Shown piece by piece: positions 17,306 through 25,518 of a DNA stretch of 64,000 bases. The notes under the pieces are model-generated. The model ran no database searches. It was not told the origin of the DNA and worked only from the letters and a program-made list of their open reading frames with translations. The translations under genes were made by a program, and so were the position numbers. Origin of the DNA: a bacterium (GTDB taxonomy: Bacteria > Krumholzibacteriota > Krumholzibacteriia > Krumholzibacteriales > Krumholzibacteriaceae); NCBI GenBank assembly GCA_020350885.1, contig CP070727.1, positions 1,654,306-1,718,305 of the forward strand, written 5' to 3'. Positions within the stretch are counted from its first letter, which is position 1. Each line of letters opens with the position of its first letter.

Positions 17306-18946
17306 GTGTCGATCTGGGGCAAGATTTTCGGCCTCGATAAGAATCCACACTACGAGCGCGGCATACGGTACTTCAACGAAGGGAAGTACGAGCAAGCCGT
17401 CGAAGAGCTGGAGATGGCGGTCGGTAATACCGGCCGAAGCGATCCGCTCTATGCCCTGGGCAGGTTTTACGCCGCCGAATCACACGTCCATATCGGTACG
17501 GCGAAGTTCCACGCCGGTGAACTCGAGGAGGCACTCGTCCACTTCGAGAAGGCCGTAGAGGAGAACCCCACCTATCCCGACCTGTATTACCGAATGGGTG
17601 TGATACAGCACCGGCTTGGCCGCAACGAAGAAGCTATCGTGATGCTCGGCAGGGCTATCGAGCTGAACAACAGTTACTTCGAAGCTGTCTGCTACCTTGG
17701 AATCGTGCTCTTCGAGAAGGGTGAAAAGGAGGAGGCCGATCGAGTATTTGCCCGTGCACTCGAGATCGGTAAGGAGATACCGAGCCCGATAAGCAAGTTC
17801 CTGAGCACACACCTCTCCGGAACGGAAACGGATATCCAGCCGCTCGCGGCGATCAAGAAATTGATTTACAACGACACGGAGTTCGAGTCGTTTGTCAAGA
17901 AGGGCGTCGAAGCATTCAATACCGGAGACTTCGAACTGGCCGTCGACGCGTTCCGATCGGCTTCGAACATCCACCCCGACTATGCCGATATACGATTCAA
18001 ACTCGGTCTGTCACACTTGAGGCGGAGTGACTACGGACAGGCGGAAACCGAGTTAGGTGCTGCCCTCGATATCAATCCGAATTACTCCGAGGCCAGGTTC
18101 TACCTCGGCATTACCTTTCTCAACCAGCGGATGTATCCCCAAGCCCTGCCGCATTTCGAGCGTGCAGCTGTCGAAAAATCGGGTTACGCGGATATCCAAT
18201 GCTATCTCGGCGCCACCTATTTCTTTCTCGGGGAACTGGAAAATGCCAGGAAGGTACTCGAGCGGGCGCTTGAACTGTCTCCGAATTACACAAAGGCACA
18301 TTACTACTACGGACTTCTCCTCTATTCGCTCGGCGATTCGTCGAGAGCCATCGAATCACTTACAAGGGCGATGGATGGGGAGGATGGGGTGGAGGATGCC
18401 AGCATGAGCCTGGCCCTGGCGCACCTTCGTGAGGAGCACCTCGAAGAGGCGATGACCGTCCTGCGTGAAATCCTCGAAGCGGGCGGGGAGAGAGCCGATA
18501 TCCTCTACTTCATCGGTGAGGTATACCTCAAGATGGGAAAGATGGAGGAGGCCGAGCAGTTTCTGCGTAAAGCTCTCGATGTGAATCCGGATTTCCTGCG
18601 TGCCAAGGAAAAGCTCGCTGGCATTCTCGTAAAACGCCGTGAGTATGCCGAGGCGGAGCACCTGCTCGATAATCCGGGAAACGAGTATGCGGATGTCTAC
18701 AAGATAATAGGCGATATCAAATTCTACAACGGTGACCTGGATGCCGCCGAAGACTCATATCGCCGGAGCCTGAGAGTGAATGCCGAGTACGAGGAGGCTA
18801 CCCTCTCTCTGGCGCTGACACTGCGCAAGAAAGGCAAGAACAAAGAGGCCGACGGGCTGCTCCACCATCTTCTGGAGCTCGATCCAAAGAACGTCCTGGC
18901 CCGCAACCTTCTGGGACCGGGTCCGCTCGACCTGGATACACCGTGA
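17306..18946 (+). CDS. Large tetratricopeptide-repeat protein downstream of ftsZ
   Basis: This 546-aa protein is built almost entirely of TPR units. Examples are residues starting YFNEGKYEQAVEELEMAV, the LGRNEEAIVMLGRAIELN unit, and several more towards the C-terminus. TPR arrays form protein-binding superhelices. It starts with GTG 15 bases after ftsZ, behind GCGAGGAG. Its stop overlaps the start of the radical-SAM gene (GTGA). There is no signal peptide or membrane helix, so it is probably cytoplasmic. The partner is unknown; co-transcription with ftsZ suggests a division-linked or simply coregulated role. Confidence 0.85.
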   Translation: MSIWGKIFGLDKNPHYERGIRYFNEGKYEQAVEELEMAVGNTGRSDPLYALGRFYAAESHVHIGTAKFHAGELEEALVHFEKAVEENPTYPDLYYRMGVIQHRLGRNEEAIVMLGRAIELNNSYFEAVCYLGIVLFEKGEKEEADRVFARALEIGKEIPSPISKFLSTHLSGTETDIQPLAAIKKLIYNDTEFESFVKKGVEAFNTGDFELAVDAFRSASNIHPDYADIRFKLGLSHLRRSDYGQAETELGAALDINPNYSEARFYLGITFLNQRMYPQALPHFERAAVEKSGYADIQCYLGATYFFLGELENARKVLERALELSPNYTKAHYYYGLLLYSLGDSSRAIESLTRAMDGEDGVEDASMSLALAHLREEHLEEAMTVLREILEAGGERADILYFIGEVYLKMGKMEEAEQFLRKALDVNPDFLRAKEKLAGILVKRREYAEAEHLLDNPGNEYADVYKIIGDIKFYNGDLDAAEDSYRRSLRVNAEYEEATLSLALTLRKKGKNKEADGLLHHLLELDPKNVLARNLLGPGPLDLDTP

Positions 18947-20520
18947 TACCGAGAGAGGCATTCTCGATAACAAACCCCCGTAACAACGATATTCATTCCC
19001 TGCTGGACAGGGAGATTGTCCTCGAACGTTTTCCCCCGCCGCGCAGGGGGGCGCTCCCCGTTTTCATCGGTTATCCCGCCCCCTACCGAATTGGGATGTC
19101 CAACCTCGGCTTTCACTTCCTCTTCGGACGCCTTAGATGCGTGCCCGATTTCAGGGTCGAGCGGTTTTTCCTGGACACCGCACCCGTTACGCTCGAAGGA
19201 GGTTCGCAGATCTCGTCGGCACCGGTGCTGCTGTTTTCGGTTTCCTACGAGGAGGATTACCTTTCACTCGTGAGGATCCTGCTGCGTTCCGGTATCGAAC
19301 CCCTCAGGAGGCGGCGGAACCGGCGGCCGATCGTGATAGCCGGCGGTCCCGCAGTGAGCGCCAATCCGTTTCCGCTCTCGGGTATAGTGGATGCCGTTGC
19401 GCTCGGTGAGGGTGAGGGGCCGCTCGGGAGGATCATTGATTGTATCCGTCGGCGGGGGCTCGAGCGTGAAGCGTTGATCGGGGCTATGGCGTCCATTCCG
19501 GGGATCATGGTTCCAGGTGTCCCGGGCGGCGGATCGGCCTATGCCCCGGATGCGGACGCCGAGGAGTTTCCCCGCTCCGTGATCGTTACGTCCGAGACGG
19601 TCTTTGCGGACACGTTGCTGATCGAGACGGGACGTGGGTGTCCCGGATCGTGCTCTTTTTGCCTGGCCACCGCGCTCTACCGGCCTTACCGTGCGTTGCC
19701 GGTCGGTGTATTCGAGCGGTATCTGGAGAGCGTTCCGCCGGAGGTCAGAAAGGTGGGTCTCGTGAGCACCGCGGTGGCGGCGCACCCGGATTTCGGGGAG
19801 ATGATAGAACGTCTCTCGTCACGGGGGCTGGGTGTCTCGTTCAGCTCGCTTCGTGCCGAAGATCTCGATCGGCAGAAGGTGCGCCTGCTTCGAATGGTGG
19901 GAACGCAGAGCGTCAGCCTTGCACCGGAGACGGGAAGTGAACGTCTCAGGTTCAAACTGGGCAAGCGCATTACGGATGAGACCTACTATCATGTTGCGGC
20001 ACTTCTCACCGGGGCGGGTATCAAGAGGATTACGCTCTACCTCCTTGCGGGGTGCCCCGGGGAAGACGAGTCTACCGTGCAGGAAACGGCCCGCTTCCTG
20101 GCGGATTTCAAGAAGGCAGCCGGTGGGCGATCCTACTCCGTCCATATCAATACCCTCGTACCGAAGGCGTGGACGCCGTTTCAGTTTCATGCGGTGCCGG
20201 GGAGGGATGAGTTGGCTCGAAGATTTGAATCGTTGCGCACGATCTGCCGCGGGCTGGGCCTCTCATTCAAGGTGAAATCCGTGCGTTCGTCACTCAGGCA
20301 GGCACTTCTTTCACTGGCCGGCGAAGAGGTCGGTCCGGCACTCGTGGCCGTAGCCGCCGGTGGCGTATCGTGGAGGAAGGCCCTCAGGGATGCCGGGATA
20401 GAGCCGACGTGTATACATGAGCCGAAGGAGGAAGGTTTCGTCTTTCCCTGGGATGAGCTCGAGGGCCCTACGAAAAAGGGGTATTGTTTCGTCAAGTACC
20501 GCCAGGCCGTGGATGGTTGA
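18943..20520 (+). CDS. Radical SAM protein with N-terminal B12-binding-like domain
   Basis: The 525-aa protein has a Rossmann-like N-terminal half (IGYPAPYRIGMSNLGFHF through VIAGGPAVSANPFPLSGIVDAVALGEGEG) and then a radical SAM domain with the cluster motif CxxxCxxC at C233, C237 and C240. The N-terminal half resembles the domain preceding radical SAM in the TIGR03960 group. The cobalamin-ligating DxHxxG motif is not visible, so B12 may not be bound. The DUF2344 partner of that group is absent. It is coupled to the TPR gene by a GTGA overlap. The substrate is unknown. Confidence 0.85.
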   Translation: MIPREAFSITNPRNNDIHSLLDREIVLERFPPPRRGALPVFIGYPAPYRIGMSNLGFHFLFGRLRCVPDFRVERFFLDTAPVTLEGGSQISSAPVLLFSVSYEEDYLSLVRILLRSGIEPLRRRRNRRPIVIAGGPAVSANPFPLSGIVDAVALGEGEGPLGRIIDCIRRRGLEREALIGAMASIPGIMVPGVPGGGSAYAPDADAEEFPRSVIVTSETVFADTLLIETGRGCPGSCSFCLATALYRPYRALPVGVFERYLESVPPEVRKVGLVSTAVAAHPDFGEMIERLSSRGLGVSFSSLRAEDLDRQKVRLLRMVGTQSVSLAPETGSERLRFKLGKRITDETYYHVAALLTGAGIKRITLYLLAGCPGEDESTVQETARFLADFKKAAGGRSYSVHINTLVPKAWTPFQFHAVPGRDELARRFESLRTICRGLGLSFKVKSVRSSLRQALLSLAGEEVGPALVAVAAGGVSWRKALRDAGIEPTCIHEPKEEGFVFPWDELEGPTKKGYCFVKYRQAVDG

Positions 20521-20654
20521 GGATTGCAACCGTCGTTGGATGCAACAGTACACGCGTGCGCGGAAACGAGAGAAGGGTGCAGAGACAGCCGGGCGAATGG
20601 CTTTTTACCGTTGACGACGGGCGATGTTGGGGTTGATGATCGTGTGGCAGCGGA
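20521..20654. other. Gap between the radical-SAM gene and convergent rpmB
   Basis: This 134-base gap between converging genes shows no coding capacity I can support and no clear hairpin followed by a T-run on either strand. Confidence 0.4.
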
Positions 20655-20846
20655 TTAGAAGGCTTTTTTGGCCGCCCCGCTCTTGATACATGCGGCACAG
20701 ACATAGACCTTGCGGGGTTTGCCGTCGATCTCGACACGGATCTTCTGGAGGTTCGGCAGCCAGCGTCGGTTGGTGACGTTGTGAGCATGACTCACGTTAT
20801 GTCCGGACATCGGCCTTTTGCCGCATAGGGCGCATTGCTTACTCAT
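20655..20846 (-). CDS. rpmB: 50S ribosomal protein L28 (zinc-ribbon form)
   Basis: L28 is a small protein of the large ribosomal subunit. The 63-aa product has the classic start KQCALCGKRPMSGHNVSHA, then TNRRWLPNLQKIRV, and ends in a basic tail. All four zinc-ligand cysteines are kept (C5, C8, C50, C53), so this is the zinc-containing paralogue type rather than the cysteine-less one. It is read on the minus strand behind AGGAAGG. It has its own promoter overlapping that of the divergent recG. Confidence 0.97.
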   Translation of the reverse strand: MSKQCALCGKRPMSGHNVSHAHNVTNRRWLPNLQKIRVEIDGKPRKVYVCAACIKSGAAKKAF

Positions 20847-20876
20847 CGTGGTCCTTCCTCGTATTTCGAAAGAACA

Positions 20877-20882
20877 TATAAT
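20877..20882 (+). promoter_or_regulatory. -10 box of the recG promoter
   Basis: A perfect TATAAT lies at 20877-20882, 34 bases before the recG start. The matching -35 region (TTCCTC at 20855-20860, 16-base spacer) is weak. The box overlaps the -10 of the divergent rpmB promoter by three bases. Confidence 0.45.
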
Positions 20883-20908
20883 GTAATTGATAACGGAGGG
20901 TTTGGCAA
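20880..20908 (-). promoter_or_regulatory. Promoter of rpmB
   Basis: On the minus strand TTGCCA (20908 to 20903) is followed, after exactly 17 bases, by TACATT (20885 to 20880). The start site would be near 20873, leaving a short leader with the AGGAAGG ribosome site. It overlaps the opposing recG -10 box. Confidence 0.5.
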
Positions 20909-20915
20909 GTCATTT

Positions 20916-23015
20916 ATGGCACGGGGCAGGGATACTGGAGGGCCGCTCCTCGAGAGCAGCCAGTTCGTGAAGGGGGTAGGGCCGGCGCGTCAGGTACGCC
21001 TCTCCAGGCTCGGTATCGAACGTGTCGAGGATCTGATTTCACACTTCCCACGCACCTATTACGATAGACGGAACCTCTCCAAGCTCTCTCACCTCGTGCC
21101 GGGCACGTCGGCCACCTTCGTCGCCAGTGTGTTGGCCGTCTCGAAACGGCGGGGACGGAGGGGGCGCAACCTCTTGACCGTTGCCGTCGGGGACGAGACC
21201 GGCATTCTACACCTGGTCTTCTTCAACCAGCCGTACCTGGAGAAGAGCCTGCGGCAAGGCTCAAAACTTATTGCAAATGGAGAGGTTACGTCCTATCGCG
21301 GCCAGAAGCAGGTGATCGCACCGGAGTTCGAGATCATCGCCGGAGAGCTTGATGAGTCGCTGTTGACGGCGGGCAGGATCGTGCCGGTATATCCCCTGAC
21401 GGCCGGCGTCTCTCATCGCATGATGCGCCGCATCGTGAAGGCGGCGCTCGAGAAGTGCACGCACCGCATCCCGGAAAACCTTCCCACACGAGTCATCGAA
21501 CAGCTCGGCTTCATGTCACGGGAGAACGCCTTCGGGCAGATCCACTACCCCGACGACTGGCAATCCCTGAAAGAGGCGACGAGGCGGTTCAAGTTCGAAG
21601 AGGTCTTTTTCCTTCATCTCATGCTGAGAAGGCGGCGGAGAAATCTGACACGTACCAGGGAGCGTCCGGCAATCGGGGGGCCGCATCCCCTCCTCGAGGC
21701 CTTTCTCGATGCCCTGCCCTTCGAGTTCACACCGGCACAGGTCAGGGTTCTCGAACGTATCGAGCATGCGGTCAGGGGGAAACCTGGTCTCAATCTGCTT
21801 CTGCAGGGCGATGTCGGCTCCGGTAAGACCGTCGTGGCGATCGCTGCAATGACGATGGCCATCGGTAAGGGCTACCAGGCTGCGATGATGGTCCCAACCG
21901 AGATACTCGCCCAGCAACAGTACGAACGGGTATGCGGTTATTTTTCGGGCCTCAATGTACGCACCGCACTCCTGATCGGTTCGATGACACGCAGGGATAA
22001 GGATCGCATGCATCAGATGATCTCCGCGGGCGAGGTAGATCTAGTCGTCGGCACACATGCACTCATCCAGGAGGGGATAGATTTCCAGAAGCTCGGGCTG
22101 GCGGTGATAGACGAGCAGCACCGCTTCGGAGTCAAGCAGCGTGCCACGGTCGGCACCGGGAAGCTGCTGCCGCATTTCCTCGTAATGACGGCAACACCCA
22201 TACCCCGGAGCCTTGCACAGACCGTCTACGGTGATCTCGATCTCGCCGTGATCGATGAACTGCCGTTCGGCAGGAGAAGGGTGCGAACCGAGCTCATCAC
22301 CGACAAGGGGCGGGAGCAGGTGTTCGAATCACTGCGGCAGTCCTTACGGAGCGGGCAGCAGGCGTTCATACTCTATCCGCTCGTCAAGGAGAGCGAACGG
22401 AGCGATCTTCTCGCCGCCACGGAAGCATTCGAGCGCCTTCAGGGCGAGGAGCTCGAGCAATTTCCGCTCGGACTCCTCCACGGCCAGATGAGCTTCGATG
22501 AGAAGGCAAAAGCGGTCGAGATGTTCAGACGCGGTGAGATCGCCTCCCTTGTCACCACGACGGTGATCGAGGTAGGTGTGGATATCCCGAATGCCTCGAT
22601 CATGCTCATCAACAACCCGGAACGGTTCGGTCTGGCTCAGCTCCATCAGCTACGCGGCAGGGTCGGCAGGGGGGGCAAGGAGGGTGTGTGCTACCTTCTA
22701 TGCGGCGAGGGCGCCACGGAGCGGAGCCTGAAACGGTTGCACTTCTTCGCGCGTACGGATGATGGTTTCAAGGTGGCCGAGGAGGATCTCAAGCTCAGGG
22801 GCCCGGGGGAGATATGGGGTTTCAGGCAATCCGGATACCCCTCGTTCCGCCTGATCAATCCTCTCAGCGACAACGAGATCGTTCAACAATCCTGGGAGGT
22901 CAGTGAGCGACTGTTACGTGAAGACCCGGAACTTACGAGGCGCGAAAACAGTATTGTCACCGACTATTTGGCAATGTATTATAGCCCCAGGATGGAACTT
23001 GCGGAGATCGGATAG
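20916..23015 (+). CDS. recG: ATP-dependent DNA helicase RecG
   Basis: RecG reverses stalled replication forks and branch-migrates Holliday junctions. From ATG 20916 it is 699 aa. The N-terminal wedge region begins QFVKGVGPARQVRLSRLGIE. The OB-like wedge domain is followed by helicase motifs GDVGSGKT (Walker A), DEQHRFG (motif II), MTATPIPRSLAQT (motif III), and the C-terminal QLRGRVGRGG. The ribosome site for 20916 is weak: GGAGG is 16 bases upstream. A longer in-frame ATG at 20835 would overlap rpmB and is unlikely. Confidence 0.95.
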   Translation: MARGRDTGGPLLESSQFVKGVGPARQVRLSRLGIERVEDLISHFPRTYYDRRNLSKLSHLVPGTSATFVASVLAVSKRRGRRGRNLLTVAVGDETGILHLVFFNQPYLEKSLRQGSKLIANGEVTSYRGQKQVIAPEFEIIAGELDESLLTAGRIVPVYPLTAGVSHRMMRRIVKAALEKCTHRIPENLPTRVIEQLGFMSRENAFGQIHYPDDWQSLKEATRRFKFEEVFFLHLMLRRRRRNLTRTRERPAIGGPHPLLEAFLDALPFEFTPAQVRVLERIEHAVRGKPGLNLLLQGDVGSGKTVVAIAAMTMAIGKGYQAAMMVPTEILAQQQYERVCGYFSGLNVRTALLIGSMTRRDKDRMHQMISAGEVDLVVGTHALIQEGIDFQKLGLAVIDEQHRFGVKQRATVGTGKLLPHFLVMTATPIPRSLAQTVYGDLDLAVIDELPFGRRRVRTELITDKGREQVFESLRQSLRSGQQAFILYPLVKESERSDLLAATEAFERLQGEELEQFPLGLLHGQMSFDEKAKAVEMFRRGEIASLVTTTVIEVGVDIPNASIMLINNPERFGLAQLHQLRGRVGRGGKEGVCYLLCGEGATERSLKRLHFFARTDDGFKVAEEDLKLRGPGEIWGFRQSGYPSFRLINPLSDNEIVQQSWEVSERLLREDPELTRRENSIVTDYLAMYYSPRMELAEIG

Positions 23016-23044
23016 GAGCATGGAGCGGGGAAGGAGAGGTTTCG

Positions 23045-23593
23045 GTGCTCTCTAGGGAAGAGGCCCTCGGTCTCGTACATAACTACTTGAAAAAGAAGAA
23101 CCTCGTTAAGCATGTCCTTGCCGTTGAGAGCATTATGAAGGCTTTGGCCGAGCGGTTCGGTGAGGATCCCCATCTCTGGTCGATCGCCGGGCTACTGCAC
23201 GACCTCGATTACGAGGTGACCTTCGAAGCACCCGAACGGCACGGGTATGTGACGCTGGACTATCTCGAGGGATTGGATGTACCCGAGTCGGTGCGCAACG
23301 CCATTCTGGCGCACACGGGCCACGTCGCCCGTACGTCGTTACTTGATAAGGCGATGTACTGTTCGGATCCGGTAACTGGCTTGATTGTTGCATCAGCCCT
23401 GTTGCATCCCACGAAGTCTCTGGCCGGTGTCGATGCCGGGTTCGTGGGTAACCGTTTCAAAGAGAAACGGTTCGCTGCGGGTGCGAACCGGGAGGCCATA
23501 GCGAGCTGTCGTGATATGGGCCTCGAATTGCATGATTTTCTCGAGATCTCCATTGCAGCGATGAAGCAAATCGCGCAGGAGCTTGAGCTATAA
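23045..23593 (+). CDS. HD-domain phosphohydrolase-like protein
   Basis: This 182-aa protein has an HD domain: H23 in LVKHVLAVE, the HD pair H52-D53 in LLHDLDYE, and a later LAHTG. The family hydrolyses phosphate esters of nucleotides or acts on cyclic nucleotides with bound metals. The compact form resembles stand-alone HDIG proteins whose substrate is rarely known. It starts with GTG 29 bases after recG behind GGAGAGG. No further context reveals the substrate. Confidence 0.8.
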   Translation: MLSREEALGLVHNYLKKKNLVKHVLAVESIMKALAERFGEDPHLWSIAGLLHDLDYEVTFEAPERHGYVTLDYLEGLDVPESVRNAILAHTGHVARTSLLDKAMYCSDPVTGLIVASALLHPTKSLAGVDAGFVGNRFKEKRFAAGANREAIASCRDMGLELHDFLEISIAAMKQIAQELEL

Positions 23594-23629
23594 CAAACTG
23601 GCTCACTGATCACGGGGAGGAGCAAGCCC

Positions 23630-24223
23630 ATGATCATCACGTGCAACGAATGCCACACTAAGTACATGCTGGCCGACGAGAAGATACCTGAGATCGGTAT
23701 ACGTGTCAGATGCCCGAAGTGCCGGTTTGTCTGGAGGCTCTCCCCGCCAGCACAGGAGTCGATCTTCGAGGTGGCCACAAACGATTTTACCGTAGATGCA
23801 CCGGTCTCTGAAATGCAAAGCGGCGGCTGGTCGTCGGCGGAGCAGTCACGCCAGGTGATGGCAGCGGGTGCGGCGGCAATAGCCGAGGAGCCTGCCGTTG
23901 ATACCGCTCCCGGCGAAATCGAGATAGGGGAGGAGGCACCGTCTCCTGAAGTCGAAGAGGTCACCGACAGTCCCGAGCTTCGCAAGAAAAAGGCGCGGGC
24001 CCAAAGGCTCGCACGGGTCTTTGTGAGCGACATTCTCGTATACAATCGCGAGAAATGTGAAAAAGGTCTCACCGGCGGCGATCTCATGACCCTCTTGGGG
24101 CCGGAGATCAAGAAATCCTGGGAAGCGTACAAGGAGAAGATCGGTCCGGAGCTCGTCGAAGCCAGCAACTACTTTCGTGATGCCTTGAACGAAATACTCG
24201 CAGACGGTCAAAAGATTTTTTAG
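23630..24223 (+). CDS. MJ0042-type zinc-ribbon protein
   Basis: The 197-aa protein opens with a zinc ribbon, CNEC at C5/C8 and CPKC at C28/C31, in the MJ0042/zinc_ribbon_5 arrangement. An acidic, low-complexity middle (about 45-115) follows, and then a helical C-terminal domain (about 118-197) with KKKARAQRLARVFVSDILVYNREK. The last part resembles a helical region found in other zinc-ribbon proteins of uncharacterised function. It lies 9 bases before the anti-sigma-type ATPase gene, so the two are probably co-expressed. Confidence 0.75.
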   Translation: MIITCNECHTKYMLADEKIPEIGIRVRCPKCRFVWRLSPPAQESIFEVATNDFTVDAPVSEMQSGGWSSAEQSRQVMAAGAAAIAEEPAVDTAPGEIEIGEEAPSPEVEEVTDSPELRKKKARAQRLARVFVSDILVYNREKCEKGLTGGDLMTLLGPEIKKSWEAYKEKIGPELVEASNYFRDALNEILADGQKIF

Positions 24224-24231
24224 GGTCGAAT

Positions 24232-25059
24232 GTGGAAGGGATTAATCTCCATATCCTGAACCTGCAGCCGGATCTGCAGCGAGAATTTTTTGCGGAAACG
24301 AAACTTCCCAACGATATCACCGTCAAATCATACAAGACATACAGTCGTTTCATGAAATCGCTCCAACCGGACACAGAAACGGTGGTCAACATCCTGCTCT
24401 TTATTCCCGATGATACATTCGAGCATGAGAAGGTGCGGCGTATCCGTCTGGCTGCCCTCGATGCACCGATATACATCGTGGCGAGAGGATGCAGCGAACG
24501 TGATTACCTCACATACCTCTCGATCGGCATCAGCGGAGTGTTCCACCCGCCGTTCAGTCAGATCGATATCAAGCGGGTGCTCAACGGTCGCATGATCGAC
24601 GAGATTCCTTTTCCGCGCAATCACGAGTTGGCCAAGGAGGGTCAGGTCCGCCTCGACTTCATGATCCCGAGCAAGCTCTCGCGTGTTCTAGGTGTCAACC
24701 GTCTCGTTTCGTTCCTGACTTCCGAGTTCGGGTTTCCTCCGGAGGATGCAAAGGTGAATCTGCCTCTGGTCATGGACGAAGCCCTGACAAATGCGATCCT
24801 CCATGGGAACAAAGCGAACGAGGAGCTCAAGGTCCATGTGCGCATCTATATCAGCTCTAGCCGGATCCGTATCCAGGTCGAGGATCAAGGAGAGGGATTC
24901 ATTCCCAACGGTGAAATCGATCCAACCACCCACGAGCACCTCTTCAAGGCATCCGGTCGCGGAATCTATCTCATCAGGGAGCTCATGGATGGAGTTCTAT
25001 TCAAGAAGGGTGGTAGGATCATAGAGATGGAAATGAAGAATAGTCTCAGTTCGCAGTAA
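24232..25059 (+). CDS. Anti-sigma-type ATPase (HATPase_c_2) with degenerate receiver-like N-terminus
   Basis: The 275-aa protein ends in an RsbW/SpoIIAB-like ATPase domain. It has the N-box in DEALTNAILHGNK, the G1 box VEDQGEGF, and the G2 box GRGIYLIRELMDGV. Such proteins bind sigma factors or phosphorylate STAS antagonists. The first about 125 residues look like a receiver-type alpha/beta domain but lack the acidic pocket and the phospho-Asp. GTG 24232 is the start. It converges on the 152-aa gene with no gap: its stop ends at 25059 and the other gene's stop begins at 25060. Confidence 0.78.
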   Translation: MEGINLHILNLQPDLQREFFAETKLPNDITVKSYKTYSRFMKSLQPDTETVVNILLFIPDDTFEHEKVRRIRLAALDAPIYIVARGCSERDYLTYLSIGISGVFHPPFSQIDIKRVLNGRMIDEIPFPRNHELAKEGQVRLDFMIPSKLSRVLGVNRLVSFLTSEFGFPPEDAKVNLPLVMDEALTNAILHGNKANEELKVHVRIYISSSRIRIQVEDQGEGFIPNGEIDPTTHEHLFKASGRGIYLIRELMDGVLFKKGGRIIEMEMKNSLSSQ

Positions 25060-25518
25060 CTACTGTACCTCACCCCACTTCTCTTTGGAAATCCTATCGA
25101 GCAGTTTGTCGATCTGGTGGCGGATCTTCTCGTTCTGGTCCGGTTCGAAGAGAACCTTCTTTACCCTCCCGTACTCGTCCTTCTTGACGTACCTGAGAGC
25201 CTTGATATTTTCGATCGGTATCAGGATGTCTTTGCTGACCCGGACCTCGATACTCCTGTCATCGAGGTTCTTCTCGGGACTGTTGTAGGGATGCATTCCT
25301 ATGCCCCACCCGTGGACGAGCATACTGCATACCACCGCCCGGAACGTATTCTGGCGTTGTATCGTATCGAGTTCGAAGGTATCCTGTAACTTCTCCATGA
25401 CACCATCGATGACCGTTTGGAGCTTGTCTATGACGTGCTGCTTCGGTTCGACGTTCAACAGGCGATGGAATACCTCTCGTAGGATCTTCTCTGTGATCTG
25501 CATCCTGACCCCCGTCAT
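25060..25518 (-). CDS. Conserved-looking 152-aa protein of unknown function
   Basis: I do not recognise this family. The protein is soluble, with an N-terminal helical part (about 8-75, including IDKLQTVIDGVMEKLQDTF), a middle with VHGWGIGMHPYN, and a C-terminal strand-rich part containing RVSKDILIPIENIKALRYVKK before two basic helices. The IEVRVSKDILIPIENIKAL segment could be a small beta domain. Its ATG overlaps the stop of the MFS transporter gene (ATGA), so it is the last gene of the four-gene minus-strand operon. It may be a cytoplasmic accessory to that pathway. Confidence 0.7.
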   Translation of the reverse strand: MTGVRMQITEKILREVFHRLLNVEPKQHVIDKLQTVIDGVMEKLQDTFELDTIQRQNTFRAVVCSMLVHGWGIGMHPYNSPEKNLDDRSIEVRVSKDILIPIENIKALRYVKKDEYGRVKKVLFEPDQNEKIRHQIDKLLDRISKEKWGEVQ

